From assembly GCA_027491395.1 (NCBI GenBank), contig JAOZFI010000039.1:73147-115043 (forward strand): DNA of 41,897 nucleotides, in the 5' to 3' direction. The DNA is from Thermoproteota archaeon (GTDB lineage: Archaea; Korarchaeota; Korarchaeia; Korarchaeales; Korarchaeaceae). Below the pieces are notes generated by a model. The model saw only the letters and a program-made list of their open reading frames with translations, had not been told where the DNA came from and did no database searches. Shown here in pieces: positions 22,501 to 30,291 of the stretch. The position numbers and the translations under genes were made by a program. The first letter of the stretch is position 1; each line of letters begins with the position of its first letter.

Positions 22501-23792
22501 CGTCCCTCCCAAACCTCGATCCCCTCCACCAGCTCAGGTACATATCTTCTCAGGATCCCCAGCACCTCCTCATCACTCAGAGGCTCGGTCCTCCCACCTT
22601 CAAAGGAATTCAGGACCTCTCTATAAGCTATGTCTAAACGAGGATCTCCCTTCAGGGACATCCAGTCCTTGACCCCAGCCTTCTTCACGAGCCAGTATAT
22701 CAGACCAGCTCTTCCAGAGTATGGCGTGATCTCCACATCGTAGGGTATTCCGAGCACCTCCTCGGGATCGAATGGCAGGTAAATGGCAGGATTCTTGAGC
22801 AGACCGTCGATGTGTATCCCCGCCTTGGTCCTGAACGCGTTCTCCCCTAATATTGGGTAGAAGACCGGTACGTGGAAACCCATCCTCAGGAAGAGGTCCC
22901 TCGCCTCTCTCAGCGCTTTCAGATTGAGGGGCGACCCCTTCACCAGCTGGGCGTGGAAGAGGGCCATGGCTTCAAGAGGGCAGTTACCTGCCCTCTCCCC
23001 TATGCCGAGGAGGGTGCAGTTGGACAGGGAGGCCCCGTACACCCAGGCGGCGAGGTGGTTGGCCACGACCAAGTGGAAATCGTTGTGCCCGTGAAACTCC
23101 AATTGAGTGCTCTTCAACCCGAGATCATCCAGCAGGAGCCTTATCAGCCTCGGTATACTCCTGGGGAGCGGAGCCTCGACGAACGGCAGTCCCATGCCCA
23201 GCGTGTCGGAGAGCTTGAACCCAACCTCCGTACCGTGCCTCTCAGCCAGCCTCAGCACCTCATCCAAGAAGGGGAGGAGGAACCCGTAAACATCACACCT
23301 CGTTATATCCTCCATGGCCACCTTGAGCTTCAGGCCCATCTTCAGTCCCTCCTCCACCGCCCTGAGGTACTTGGCCTTGGCCGTCTCCCTGTCCATCCCC
23401 AGCTTGTGGACTATATGGTAGTCGGATACAGAGGTGAGGACTATCGTCTCATCCAATCCCGCCTCCTTGACCAGTCTAAGATCCTCCAGCCTGGCCCTGA
23501 CCCACCCTATGGGCCTAGGATACGTGGCGTAGTCCTTTATCCTCCTTATGACCTCCCTGTCCTTTCTAGTGTAGGGAAAGAGCTCAATGTCCCTAACAAC
23601 GCCGCTCCCATTATCCAGCTCAACGAGAACCTCGTAGATGGCCATCGCTTCCTCGATTGTGAAGGGTCTGCTCCCCTGCTGCCCATCCCTCAGCGTGGTA
23701 TCGGTCAGTATGAGCTCGTGAGTCGGAGGTCTCCTGAAAAATCTCGGAACGCCCAGCTCGGGGAAGAACCAGCTCGGATCGGACGCCCCCAT
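22497..23792 (-). CDS. Re-citrate synthase-like / homocitrate synthase-family enzyme
   Basis: 431 residues from the ATG at 23792. A frame from 23840 exists, but its first codons overlap a TATA box (23831-23837), whereas 23792 has GGTGAAAGG four bases upstream. It is an HMGL/DRE-TIM barrel enzyme: Asp-Thr-Thr-Leu-Arg-Asp-Gly-Gln-Gln (31-39), His-Gly-His-Asn metal motif, and Leu-Gly-Ile-Gly-Glu-Arg-Ala-Gly-Asn-Cys-Pro-Leu-Glu. The Thr-Ser-Val-Ser-Asp-Tyr-His-Ile segment, the Pro-Arg-Ser-Ile-Pro-Arg-Leu-Ile segment and the missing C-terminal regulatory domain match, as I recall, Re-citrate synthase of anaerobes better than LeuA or LysS. It would condense oxaloacetate with acetyl-CoA. Homocitrate or citramalate synthesis are alternatives. 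Confidence 0.8.
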   Translation of the reverse strand: MGASDPSWFFPELGVPRFFRRPPTHELILTDTTLRDGQQGSRPFTIEEAMAIYEVLVELDNGSGVVRDIELFPYTRKDREVIRRIKDYATYPRPIGWVRARLEDLRLVKEAGLDETIVLTSVSDYHIVHKLGMDRETAKAKYLRAVEEGLKMGLKLKVAMEDITRCDVYGFLLPFLDEVLRLAERHGTEVGFKLSDTLGMGLPFVEAPLPRSIPRLIRLLLDDLGLKSTQLEFHGHNDFHLVVANHLAAWVYGASLSNCTLLGIGERAGNCPLEAMALFHAQLVKGSPLNLKALREARDLFLRMGFHVPVFYPILGENAFRTKAGIHIDGLLKNPAIYLPFDPEEVLGIPYDVEITPYSGRAGLIYWLVKKAGVKDWMSLKGDPRLDIAYREVLNSFEGGRTEPLSDEEVLGILRRYVPELVEGIEVWEGR

Positions 23793-23828
23793 TCCTTTCA
23801 CCGGATTCGGACCAAGTGGTCCTGTGAA

Positions 23829-23838
23829 ATATTTATAC
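23829..23838 (-). promoter_or_regulatory. TATA box of the citrate-to-2-oxoglutarate operon
   Basis: Minus-strand TATAAATAT is the best TATA match in the window. Start of transcription would fall near 23808, leaving about 15 bases of leader with a GGTGAAAGG ribosome site before the ATG at 23792. Confidence 0.6.
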
Positions 23839-23943
23839 ATTCCTTTTATCGTCGCATATTATCCGAAAATCGAATATAGCGGGCGTGAAACTTGTATAGT
23901 CGTAAAACTAAGGGTGCTACGTCTCTCGTCTAATTGCGTTTGA

Positions 23944-23956
23944 ATATATAAAAAGA
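23944..23956 (-). terminator. T-rich terminator after the surface-protein gene
   Basis: On the minus strand CTCTTTTTATATATTC follows the surface-protein stop codon by about 15 bases. Confidence 0.4.
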
Positions 23957-23970
23957 GTTAGGTGAGTAGA

Positions 23971-25563
23971 TCATGCGGCCCCCACAGGAGCAGGAGTAGG
24001 TACGGGCCTCCTTCTAAGGAGGTAGACAGCCGAAATTATTGCGGCTGCACCCACTATTCCCAATCCCAAAACTGTGGGATCTAGCTGGGGCCTCTCCACC
24101 GTCACGGTCCTCACGGAGCTCACGGTCCGGGTTACGGTGACTGTCTTGGGCTGCTGGATCGTCTGGGTCCGCGTGGCCGGGGCTCGGGCCTGAGCGGTCT
24201 GGATGGGCGGTCCCTTCACCTCAACCACTATGTCCGTGGTGTTAACGCAGCCGCAGTCTTCAGCCTTCGCTATCAGGGTGGCCGTGTACTCCCCGGGCGG
24301 GGCGTCCCTCAAAGTGAGGTTAATTGATCCCAGCTCACCAACCCTCAGTTTGGCTGGTAAGGAATATGAAATGCCGGATGGTAATCCTACCAGCGTCAGG
24401 ATCGCCTCATTCACGTCAGGTGAGTTGAGAATCACGACGAGCTCTGACTCAGGATTGTCCTCTGTAAGAACCACGTGGCTCGGCCTCACGTCAATCGTTA
24501 TCTCGCCCACGGTTCTCTCGACGAGTATCATCACCTGCCTGCTCTTGAGGAGCTCCTCCTCCCTGTACAGCTCAACGCTCATCCCATAGGTACCCGGGCT
24601 GGTTCCCTTTGGGACGGTGACCCAGAGGTCGAGGTGGCTGGTCTTAGACAGTCTGCTGGGATAGCGGCTCACGTACCACCCCGGGGGCGGGACGACCCTC
24701 AGGGTCAGGGGTTCCGTCGTCTCCCCTCCGGTTATCCCCACCGTTACTCTGATGTGGAACGTCTCATCCGGCTTTACTTTCACCGTCACGGGATACACGA
24801 TGAGATTGATCTCCTCCTCGCTCACCCCCCCGACGGTGAGCGTGGCGTAAGCCCTGTCGCAATAGCCATCGTAGCAACCCTCGACGATGATGCTGTAGTT
24901 CCCCGGACTCATTCCCGATGTGTCTATGGTTAGGGTGGATGTGTAGATGTAGCAGGGGATGGCAGGACAGCTGCAGGATGTCGAGCTAGGGCACATGGGG
25001 TTCGGGTCGAAGGTGTGACTGGCGCAGGCCGGGCATATCAGGGAGAGGTATATGGGGTGATTGAAGCCGTAGAAGGGAGCTGCCTTGACCGTAAAGACGG
25101 CCTTATCTCCCCTGCTCACCGTGAGCGAGCTTGGAGATATGGAAAGCTCGAACTCAGGCTCGTAAGGCGGCAGGACCTCCAAGGTCACGTCGACGTAAAC
25201 GTTCTGATCCGTAAGGGGATCCCTTCCCCTCACCGTGATCGTGTACACGCCGGGTGGCGTGTAAATAGAGGTTCTCACCTCCATGTCTGAGTCAATGTCT
25301 CCCGTGGGGTTCAAAGGATTGTCGGAGAAGACTACCGAGACGGCAGGAGGTTCGAACAGGGCCCTGAGGTAGACATCATTGGAGTAGCCGGGTGTGATGG
25401 TGATCAGGGTTACGGTGAAGTGGGCAGTCTCACCGGCTCTCACCCTCCTGTATGTGGGGCTCACGTCCAGGTCGAAGTCGGCCGCTCTCACTTCAATCAG
25501 GGCGGTGGAGAGAATCGTCGCGAGTACCAGTACCAGCAGGAAGAGTGAAATTCTGTTACCCAT
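23971..25563 (-). CDS. surface-anchored multi-domain Ig-like protein
   Basis: 530 residues from the ATG at 25563; a TATA-like stretch (CATTTTTATT, about 25584-25593) makes this a leaderless start. Signal peptide (1-27), then about four beta-sandwich repeats of about 105 residues, each with 'G..a.f.v' and 'p.G.Y.i.v' strands, and a Thr/Arg/Val-rich stalk (about 460-495). A C-terminal membrane helix and Arg tail follow. One domain near residues 178-200 carries six cysteines, including Cys-Pro-Ala-Cys, likely disulfides. Related in style to COG1470-type archaeal surface proteins. It lies between the 2-oxoglutarate operon and glutamine synthetase without evident link. Confidence 0.78.
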   Translation of the reverse strand: MGNRISLFLLVLVLATILSTALIEVRAADFDLDVSPTYRRVRAGETAHFTVTLITITPGYSNDVYLRALFEPPAVSVVFSDNPLNPTGDIDSDMEVRTSIYTPPGVYTITVRGRDPLTDQNVYVDVTLEVLPPYEPEFELSISPSSLTVSRGDKAVFTVKAAPFYGFNHPIYLSLICPACASHTFDPNPMCPSSTSCSCPAIPCYIYTSTLTIDTSGMSPGNYSIIVEGCYDGYCDRAYATLTVGGVSEEEINLIVYPVTVKVKPDETFHIRVTVGITGGETTEPLTLRVVPPPGWYVSRYPSRLSKTSHLDLWVTVPKGTSPGTYGMSVELYREEELLKSRQVMILVERTVGEITIDVRPSHVVLTEDNPESELVVILNSPDVNEAILTLVGLPSGISYSLPAKLRVGELGSINLTLRDAPPGEYTATLIAKAEDCGCVNTTDIVVEVKGPPIQTAQARAPATRTQTIQQPKTVTVTRTVSSVRTVTVERPQLDPTVLGLGIVGAAAIISAVYLLRRRPVPTPAPVGAA

Positions 25564-25644
25564 CTTCAAGTAACTGCCCGTGTCAGAATAAAAATGTAGC
25601 CAGATAAAGGGCCGATCCGGCCAGAGATCGCGTCAATCAACGTA

Positions 25645-26940
25645 TCATACGCTCAAATATGCTCTGTACTCGGCCTCGCTTGGCCAAGATCCGATCTCCG
25701 ATGCCTCCTTCCTCTTGATCTCGATGTAGGACTCCAAGGTGGAGGAGTCGAACACGCCGCTCAGGTAGGCGTTATCAGATTCGAGCTCGTCCAAGGCCTC
25801 GTGCAGGGTTCTCGGGAGCCTCTTGGCCTTTAGCCCGTGGGTGTAGGCGTTCACATCGACCGGATCTCCCGGATCGACCTTCCTACTTATGCCATCCAAG
25901 CCAGCGGCGAACGTGGCGGCGAAAGCTAGGTAGGGGTTACAGCTCGGATCTGGAACGCGGAACTCCACTCTTTTTGAATTCTTCCCACCCTTCCTGTACA
26001 CGGGAACTCTTATTGCGGCACTCCTATTAGCCCTGCCCCAGATCGCGTATATAGGGGCCTCAAAGCCCGGGACCAAACGCTTGTAGCTGTTGACTGTAGG
26101 CGCGACTATGGCTGCGAGGGAGCCTATGTGCTCGATTATGCCGCCCACGAAGTACCTACCCAGCTGACTCAGTTCAGCATACTCATCGTCCGGATCGTAG
26201 AAGAGGTTTCTACCACCCTCCCATAGACTCAGGTGTAAGTGCATCCCGCTCCCATTGTCCCCGGGAACGGGCTTGGGCATGAACGTGGCTATGAGGCCCA
26301 AATCCCTAGCCACCTCCTTTATACCCCTCTTGACCCTCATCACCTTATCCGCCGCCCTGAGAGGCGTGTCCGCCCTGACCGAGACCTCGGACTGGCCCAC
26401 ACCTACCTCGTGGTGCGTGACCTCCGGTTGCAGGTTCAGGCTCATCAGCTCGTCCATCACCTCGAGCTTGAACTCGTAGAGGGGATCTGAGGGAGAGCTC
26501 AGGTGATAGTTAATTTTGGGAGCATTTCCCCACGCGAAGACAGGTCTCAGGTCCTCGTTGAGGGTCATGAACTCCATCTCGGGGCCGACCATCCCCTTGT
26601 AGCCTTGGGCGGCCAGGAGGTCCTCGGCCCTCTTGGCCACGTATCTAGGGTCCTTGGGGGATCTACCTCCTCCGAAGGGCTCCCATATCTCGCTAAGCAT
26701 TCTGAGTACATCGTCCTTGATCACGGCTGTCTGGGGATCCGGGATGAGCACGGCATCGCTCCACTCTATGACAGAGAGGCCCACGCTGCTGGCATCGAAG
26801 GAACCACCCTTCTTGGATTCGAAGGTTTCCAAGGAGAGGATCTCGCTCCTCAAGGTGCCAGAGAGATCCACGTACTCAAGCTCTACGAATTTGACTCCCT
26901 TTGATGATGCTTCTTTCAACACCTCTTCGAGGGTAAGCAT
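25645..26940 (-). CDS. glnA: glutamine synthetase (GlnA family)
   Basis: 431 residues, near the usual length of archaeal type I enzymes. N-terminal beta-grasp, then catalytic motifs: Gly-Pro-Glu-Met-Glu-Phe (metal glutamates), Asn-Gly-Ser-Gly-Met-His-Leu-His-Leu-Ser (ATP/ammonia site), Asn-Arg-Ser-Ala-Ala-Ile-Arg-Val-Pro, and Phe-Arg-Val-Pro-Asp-Pro-Ser-Cys-Asn-Pro-Tyr-Leu. It makes glutamine from glutamate, ammonia and ATP. No adenylylation-site Tyr motif is visible. The family includes gamma-glutamylamine synthetases, so substrate is likely but not certain. It is a single gene with its own leaderless promoter, next to enzymes yielding 2-oxoglutarate. Confidence 0.87.
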   Translation of the reverse strand: MLTLEEVLKEASSKGVKFVELEYVDLSGTLRSEILSLETFESKKGGSFDASSVGLSVIEWSDAVLIPDPQTAVIKDDVLRMLSEIWEPFGGGRSPKDPRYVAKRAEDLLAAQGYKGMVGPEMEFMTLNEDLRPVFAWGNAPKINYHLSSPSDPLYEFKLEVMDELMSLNLQPEVTHHEVGVGQSEVSVRADTPLRAADKVMRVKRGIKEVARDLGLIATFMPKPVPGDNGSGMHLHLSLWEGGRNLFYDPDDEYAELSQLGRYFVGGIIEHIGSLAAIVAPTVNSYKRLVPGFEAPIYAIWGRANRSAAIRVPVYRKGGKNSKRVEFRVPDPSCNPYLAFAATFAAGLDGISRKVDPGDPVDVNAYTHGLKAKRLPRTLHEALDELESDNAYLSGVFDSSTLESYIEIKRKEASEIGSWPSEAEYRAYLSV

Positions 26941-27212
26941 AAGTATAGGTAACCCTCGGTTATAAATCCCTTACTAGCGAAAGGGTTGAAACGAGTGAAA
27001 GGGGCGTATCGAGACTCATTTTAATGAGATCCTCCATATAGCACTTCTATTTAACTAAAAATAACGCTTCTCGTGTTCCATAAGCTACATGAATACAATG
27101 AAATCTTCAAATGACGGTCATCAAGACACATATATGAAACTTTTCCTGTAAAGTCGTCTATCACCAGCATTCCGAAAGGTTATTTTCGCCTTAATGTATC
27201 CAACATATAGGA
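26941..27212. other. 272-bp divergent intergenic region
   Basis: Between glutamine synthetase (-) and the DUF763 gene (+). It holds the TATA box of each gene (26959-26968 and TATTTTCG 27181-27188) and a short inverted repeat, CTCATT-TT-AATGAG, near 27016-27029. About 150 bp of AT-rich DNA show no convincing gene or RNA. Confidence 0.5.
26959..26968 (-). promoter_or_regulatory. TATA box of the glutamine synthetase gene
   Basis: Minus-strand GATTTATAACC is centred about 24-25 bp before the ATG at 26940, so the mRNA is probably leaderless. Confidence 0.5.
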
Positions 27213-28241
27213 ATGAGGAGGACAGGGGAGGCCCACCTCCCTCTTCATGGAGGGAAGGCTCCGGCTTGGCTCTTCAGGCGCATGAAGGAGCTGGCCAAGC
27301 CCATACTCTCTTCCGTGGTCTCCGAATACGGGAAGAGGGGTCTCCTCGAGAGATTGGCTGACCCACACTGGTTCCAAGCCTTAGGATGTGTTCTGGGATA
27401 TGACTGGCACTCCTCGGGAGTCACTACCGTGCTGACCGCAGCATTGAAAGAGGCCCTACAAGAGGAGGATATGGGCGTCAGGTTAGCTGGGGGGAAGGGC
27501 AGGACCTCCCTGAAAACCCCTCAAGAGCTAGCATCTATAGCGGAGGAGTTCGGTCTTGATCCCTCTCCCTTGGTAAGGGCCAGCAGGCTCTCGGCCAAGG
27601 TCGATAACTCGGTACTGCAAGACGGCTTCGATCTTTACCACCACGCCTTTGTAGTGACTGAGAACGGGGAGTGGGCTGTGGTCCAGCAAGGTATGAATCC
27701 CTCCCTGAGGATGGCTAGGAGATACCACTGGCTCGGGAGTAGGGTGGAGAGCTTCGTCATAGAGCCTCACCACAGCATCATATCCGAGGCCGGGAAGGTA
27801 AGGGTGCTCAATCTAGTGGCTAGGGAGAGCGAGGGCGTGAGAAAAGCCTCCCTCGACCTAGTTAAAGAGGGAACGGCCAGGCTCAGGAGGCTGATGAGCG
27901 AGTACAGGGTCCTCAAGATGCCGAGGAGGATAGACTGGAGCGCGCTGGAGCGAGCCTATCAACTGAATCCTTCCAGCTACGAGGAGCTCTTGGAGATCAG
28001 GGGGATAGGGAGGTCCGCACTCAGAGCCCTAGCTCTGCTCAGCGAACTGGTTTACGGGGAAAAGGCCAGTGTGAGGGATCCGGCCAAGTACTCCTTCGCC
28101 TTCGGCGGGAAGGATGGAGTCCCCTTCCCCGTTGATGTCAAGCTCATGGACGAGATAATCTCGTACCTGAGAGGCAGGGAGATCCCTAAAATCAGGGTCA
28201 GGGTTAGAGGAGGCCTGACCGATTATCTGGACCGGGATTAA
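27213..28241 (+). CDS. DUF763 family protein
   Basis: 342 residues. The N-terminus (Arg-Arg-Thr-Gly-x-Ala-x-Leu-Pro-Leu-His-Gly-Gly-Lys-Ala-Pro-x-Trp-Leu) and the segments Trp-Phe-Gln-Ala-Leu-Gly-Cys-Val-Leu-Gly-Tyr-Asp-Trp-His-Ser-Ser-Gly and Gly-Gly-Lys-Gly are hallmark DUF763 (PF05559). Near the C-terminus Leu-Leu-Glu-Ile-Arg-Gly-Ile-Gly-Arg-Ser-Ala-Leu-Arg-Ala-Leu looks like a helix-hairpin-helix DNA-binding motif, followed by Phe-Gly-Gly-Lys-Asp-Gly-x-Pro. Function is unknown; the HhH and the adjacent uracil-DNA glycosylase hint at nucleic-acid work. The two genes converge with only two bases between them. Confidence 0.9.
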   Translation: MRRTGEAHLPLHGGKAPAWLFRRMKELAKPILSSVVSEYGKRGLLERLADPHWFQALGCVLGYDWHSSGVTTVLTAALKEALQEEDMGVRLAGGKGRTSLKTPQELASIAEEFGLDPSPLVRASRLSAKVDNSVLQDGFDLYHHAFVVTENGEWAVVQQGMNPSLRMARRYHWLGSRVESFVIEPHHSIISEAGKVRVLNLVARESEGVRKASLDLVKEGTARLRRLMSEYRVLKMPRRIDWSALERAYQLNPSSYEELLEIRGIGRSALRALALLSELVYGEKASVRDPAKYSFAFGGKDGVPFPVDVKLMDEIISYLRGREIPKIRVRVRGGLTDYLDRD

Positions 28242-28243
28242 GG

Positions 28244-28846
28244 CTAGAACCAGGCCTCCAGCCCCTCATCCTGATTGCTCTCGCCTAGCATCCCCTTCAA
28301 CTTCCTGAAGTCCTCCTCCAGCAGGGGCCTCAGCCTGGGATTGTAGAGGGCAGCTGCCGGGTGGAGCGTGGGCATCAGCAACCTCTTCCTACCGAACAGC
28401 TCCACCTCGATCACCCTCCCCCTTATCCTCATGATGGACCTCTCCTCCCTTCCTGCCAGCCTCAGGAGGGTCAGAGCGCTGTGCCTGCCCAGAGCCACTA
28501 TCACATCCGGATCTATCGCCCGGAGCTGCCTCTCGAGGAAGGGTAGACAAGCTTCAATCTCCTCCGGCTTAGGGTCCCTGTTGTTGGGCGGCCTGCACTT
28601 CACCACATTGGTTATGAAAACATCCTCCCTCCTCAAACCTATAGAGGCCAATAACTCCGTCAGCAGCTTTCCGGCAGCCCCCACGAAGGGCCTACCCTGC
28701 AGGTCCTCGTTCCTCCCCGGCGCCTCCCCCACGAAAACCACCTTGGCATTGGGATTACCCTCTCCAGGCACGGCATTCGTCCTGCTGGCGTGGAGGGGGC
28801 AGCGCCTGCAGGACCTTATTTCCCTGGCTATATCCTCTAAGCTCAA
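28244..28846 (-). CDS. family IV uracil-DNA glycosylase (4Fe-4S)
   Basis: 200 residues. Four Fe-S cysteines: 13 and 16 (Cys-x2-Cys-Pro-Leu-His), 84 (Val-Val-Lys-Cys-Arg-Pro) and 100 (Glu-Ala-Cys). Motif Gly-Glu-Ala-Pro-Gly-Arg-Asn-Glu-Asp (40-48) and Pro-Thr-Leu-His-Pro-Ala match thermophilic family IV enzymes, which remove uracil from deaminated DNA, an important repair step at high temperature. Its ATG overlaps the TGA of nadE (ATGA), so the two are cotranscribed. Confidence 0.93.
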   Translation of the reverse strand: MSLEDIAREIRSCRRCPLHASRTNAVPGEGNPNAKVVFVGEAPGRNEDLQGRPFVGAAGKLLTELLASIGLRREDVFITNVVKCRPPNNRDPKPEEIEACLPFLERQLRAIDPDVIVALGRHSALTLLRLAGREERSIMRIRGRVIEVELFGRKRLLMPTLHPAAALYNPRLRPLLEEDFRKLKGMLGESNQDEGLEAWF

Positions 28847-29631
28847 AGCCTGACCCTCGCTACGGGAGGCATGGTCCTCTTATGCGCCGTTCTCGCGTGC
28901 ATCTCCAGAACCCTGTCCACATCCGCGCCGAACATCCTCCTGACCTCATCATGGCCCATCCTCAGGTCGAATATCGCGTGCAAGATGAGATCGATCCTCT
29001 CATAGGGAATACCCAGCTCCTCCTCAGCCCTGTGCCCCCTCCAGAGTTGGGGGCTGCTGGGCTTGCTGACTATCCTCTCGGGGGCGCCGAGCCACCCCCC
29101 CAGCCACCTGACCTGGGTCTTGTAGAGATCTCCGATTGGCAAGAAGTCCACGCCCCCGTCCCCGTACTTGGTGAAGTACCCTATCAGTATCTCGCTCCTG
29201 TCTCCAGTGCCGGCTACTAGTAGATTCCTGCTGTTCGCCACGTAGTAGAGGAGGGACATCCTTATCCTAGCTCTCAGGTTCCCTAAAGCCACTCTGTCCT
29301 CCGGGCTAAAGAACTCCGACTTGGTGAAGGCATCCACTATGTCAGCTATGTCCCTCTCCCAGTAGGATATGCCCAGCTCGTCAGCTACCATCCTAGCGTC
29401 CTCCACATCCTCGCGAGGGGTGATGCGGGAGTCGGGCATTATGAGGCCGAATACCCTATCAGACCCCAAGGCCCTCACGGCTAGGTAAGCGGTCACGGTG
29501 GAATCCACCCCTCCGCTCAACCCTAAGACGACGCCATTGGTTCTCGATCCGGCGACCATTCCCTTCACAAAGCCCGTTATCGACTCCGTCACTCTCTTCC
29601 AGTCCAGCCTGAGTTCGTCGAGCGTAAGCAT
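28843..29631 (-). CDS. nadE: NH3-dependent NAD+ synthetase
   Basis: 262 residues, typical of the ammonia-dependent form with no glutaminase domain. The PP-loop Leu-Ser-Gly-Gly-Val-Asp-Ser-Thr is at 38-45, Gly-Thr-Gly-Asp-Arg-Ser-Glu is the AMP/NaAD site, and Lys-Tyr-Gly-Asp-Gly-Gly-Val-Asp and Pro-Ile-Gly-Asp-Leu-Tyr-Lys are conserved. It converts nicotinic acid adenine dinucleotide to NAD+. It leads a two-gene operon with the uracil-DNA glycosylase. Confidence 0.95.
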   Translation of the reverse strand: MLTLDELRLDWKRVTESITGFVKGMVAGSRTNGVVLGLSGGVDSTVTAYLAVRALGSDRVFGLIMPDSRITPREDVEDARMVADELGISYWERDIADIVDAFTKSEFFSPEDRVALGNLRARIRMSLLYYVANSRNLLVAGTGDRSEILIGYFTKYGDGGVDFLPIGDLYKTQVRWLGGWLGAPERIVSKPSSPQLWRGHRAEEELGIPYERIDLILHAIFDLRMGHDEVRRMFGADVDRVLEMHARTAHKRTMPPVARVRL

Positions 29632-29647
29632 ATTCCATCTGGGAGAC

Positions 29648-29660
29648 TATCTTTTTTACG
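29648..29660. promoter_or_regulatory. shared TATA-like region of divergent genes
   Basis: TATCTTTTTTACG lies 60 bp from either side in a 60-bp divergent gap. It is about 25 bp before the nadE ATG (minus strand) and about 38 bp before the TTG at 29692, which has GGGAGGTG (29676-29683) as its ribosome site. Confidence 0.35.
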
Positions 29661-29691
29661 TTTTCCTGTAGGCTAGGGAGGTGCAGGCGAA

Positions 29692-30291
29692 TTGAACTGG
29701 CTAGGCGCGGCCTCCCTAGTGCTCCTGCTGTTCGTGATGATATCGCCGTGGTGGTGGATGGAGGGCTACCTGCCACAGCTAGGTGGCTACTTCAAGTACG
29801 AGGGTAACCCCCTTACCTTCATCTGGTCCTCGGGCAACAGGTCCTCCCTCAGCTTCGCCCTCCAGACCTTCACTTGGCTGTCGGAGCAGGGCAGGCTTCC
29901 TCCCGGCTCCAGGTACAGGACCGGACTTACCAAGTTCTTCCTCATGCTCAGCACGTTCATGCTCGCGCTGGGCGGCCTAGCCTCGATATACGCCCTAGCT
30001 AAGGAATCCACGAATCCATACTTCATCGCCGCTTTCCTAGTCTTCATGGCAGTTGCGTTCTACGAGATAGGCTTCTTGGTCACGGAGGCGCCTAGGTCCC
30101 TGAGCCTCTCCTTCACCGTGGGGGAGGGGCAGGCTTGGGTGAAGTGGGGAGAGGGCATCGGCAAGTATCTGGACATAGCGCTGGTGGCGCTGCTGATAGC
30201 TGCCGGCATAGTGAACAAGCTCTTCTTCGAGTACGAGCCGGGACCGCCCAGGAGGCCGCCCAGAAGGAGGACCGGGAGGTACTGGTGGTGA
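29692..30291 (+). CDS. small multi-pass membrane protein
   Basis: 199 residues from a TTG preceded by GGGAGGTG. Hydrophobic segments at about 4-18, 85-103, 109-129 and 158-176; between the first two lies an extracytoplasmic loop of about 65 residues, rich in Gly, Ser and Trp. The C-terminal tail is basic (Pro-Pro-Arg-Arg-Pro-Pro-Arg-Arg-Arg). No family recognised. Its stop overlaps the start of the next small gene, so the two are coupled. Confidence 0.65.
   Translation: MNWLGAASLVLLLFVMISPWWWMEGYLPQLGGYFKYEGNPLTFIWSSGNRSSLSFALQTFTWLSEQGRLPPGSRYRTGLTKFFLMLSTFMLALGGLASIYALAKESTNPYFIAAFLVFMAVAFYEIGFLVTEAPRSLSLSFTVGEGQAWVKWGEGIGKYLDIALVALLIAAGIVNKLFFEYEPGPPRRPPRRRTGRYWW

Noticed and set aside
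22872-23879. 335-codon open plus-strand frame opposite the citrate-synthase-like gene
   Set aside because: Shadow frame with Pro/Gln/Leu-rich, featureless translation; the minus-strand gene has all catalytic motifs.
26985-27030. GAAAGGGTTGAAACGAG-like stretch resembling a CRISPR repeat end
   Set aside because: Occurs once; no second copy or regularly spaced unit is present.
27089-27151. 20-codon frame in the intergenic region before the DUF763 gene
   Set aside because: No ribosome site, no coupling to neighbours, and composition like the surrounding AT-rich DNA.
30135-30287. upstream extension of the small helical protein gene
   Set aside because: It overlaps the membrane-protein gene out of frame; GTG at 30288 follows a good GGGAGGT site.
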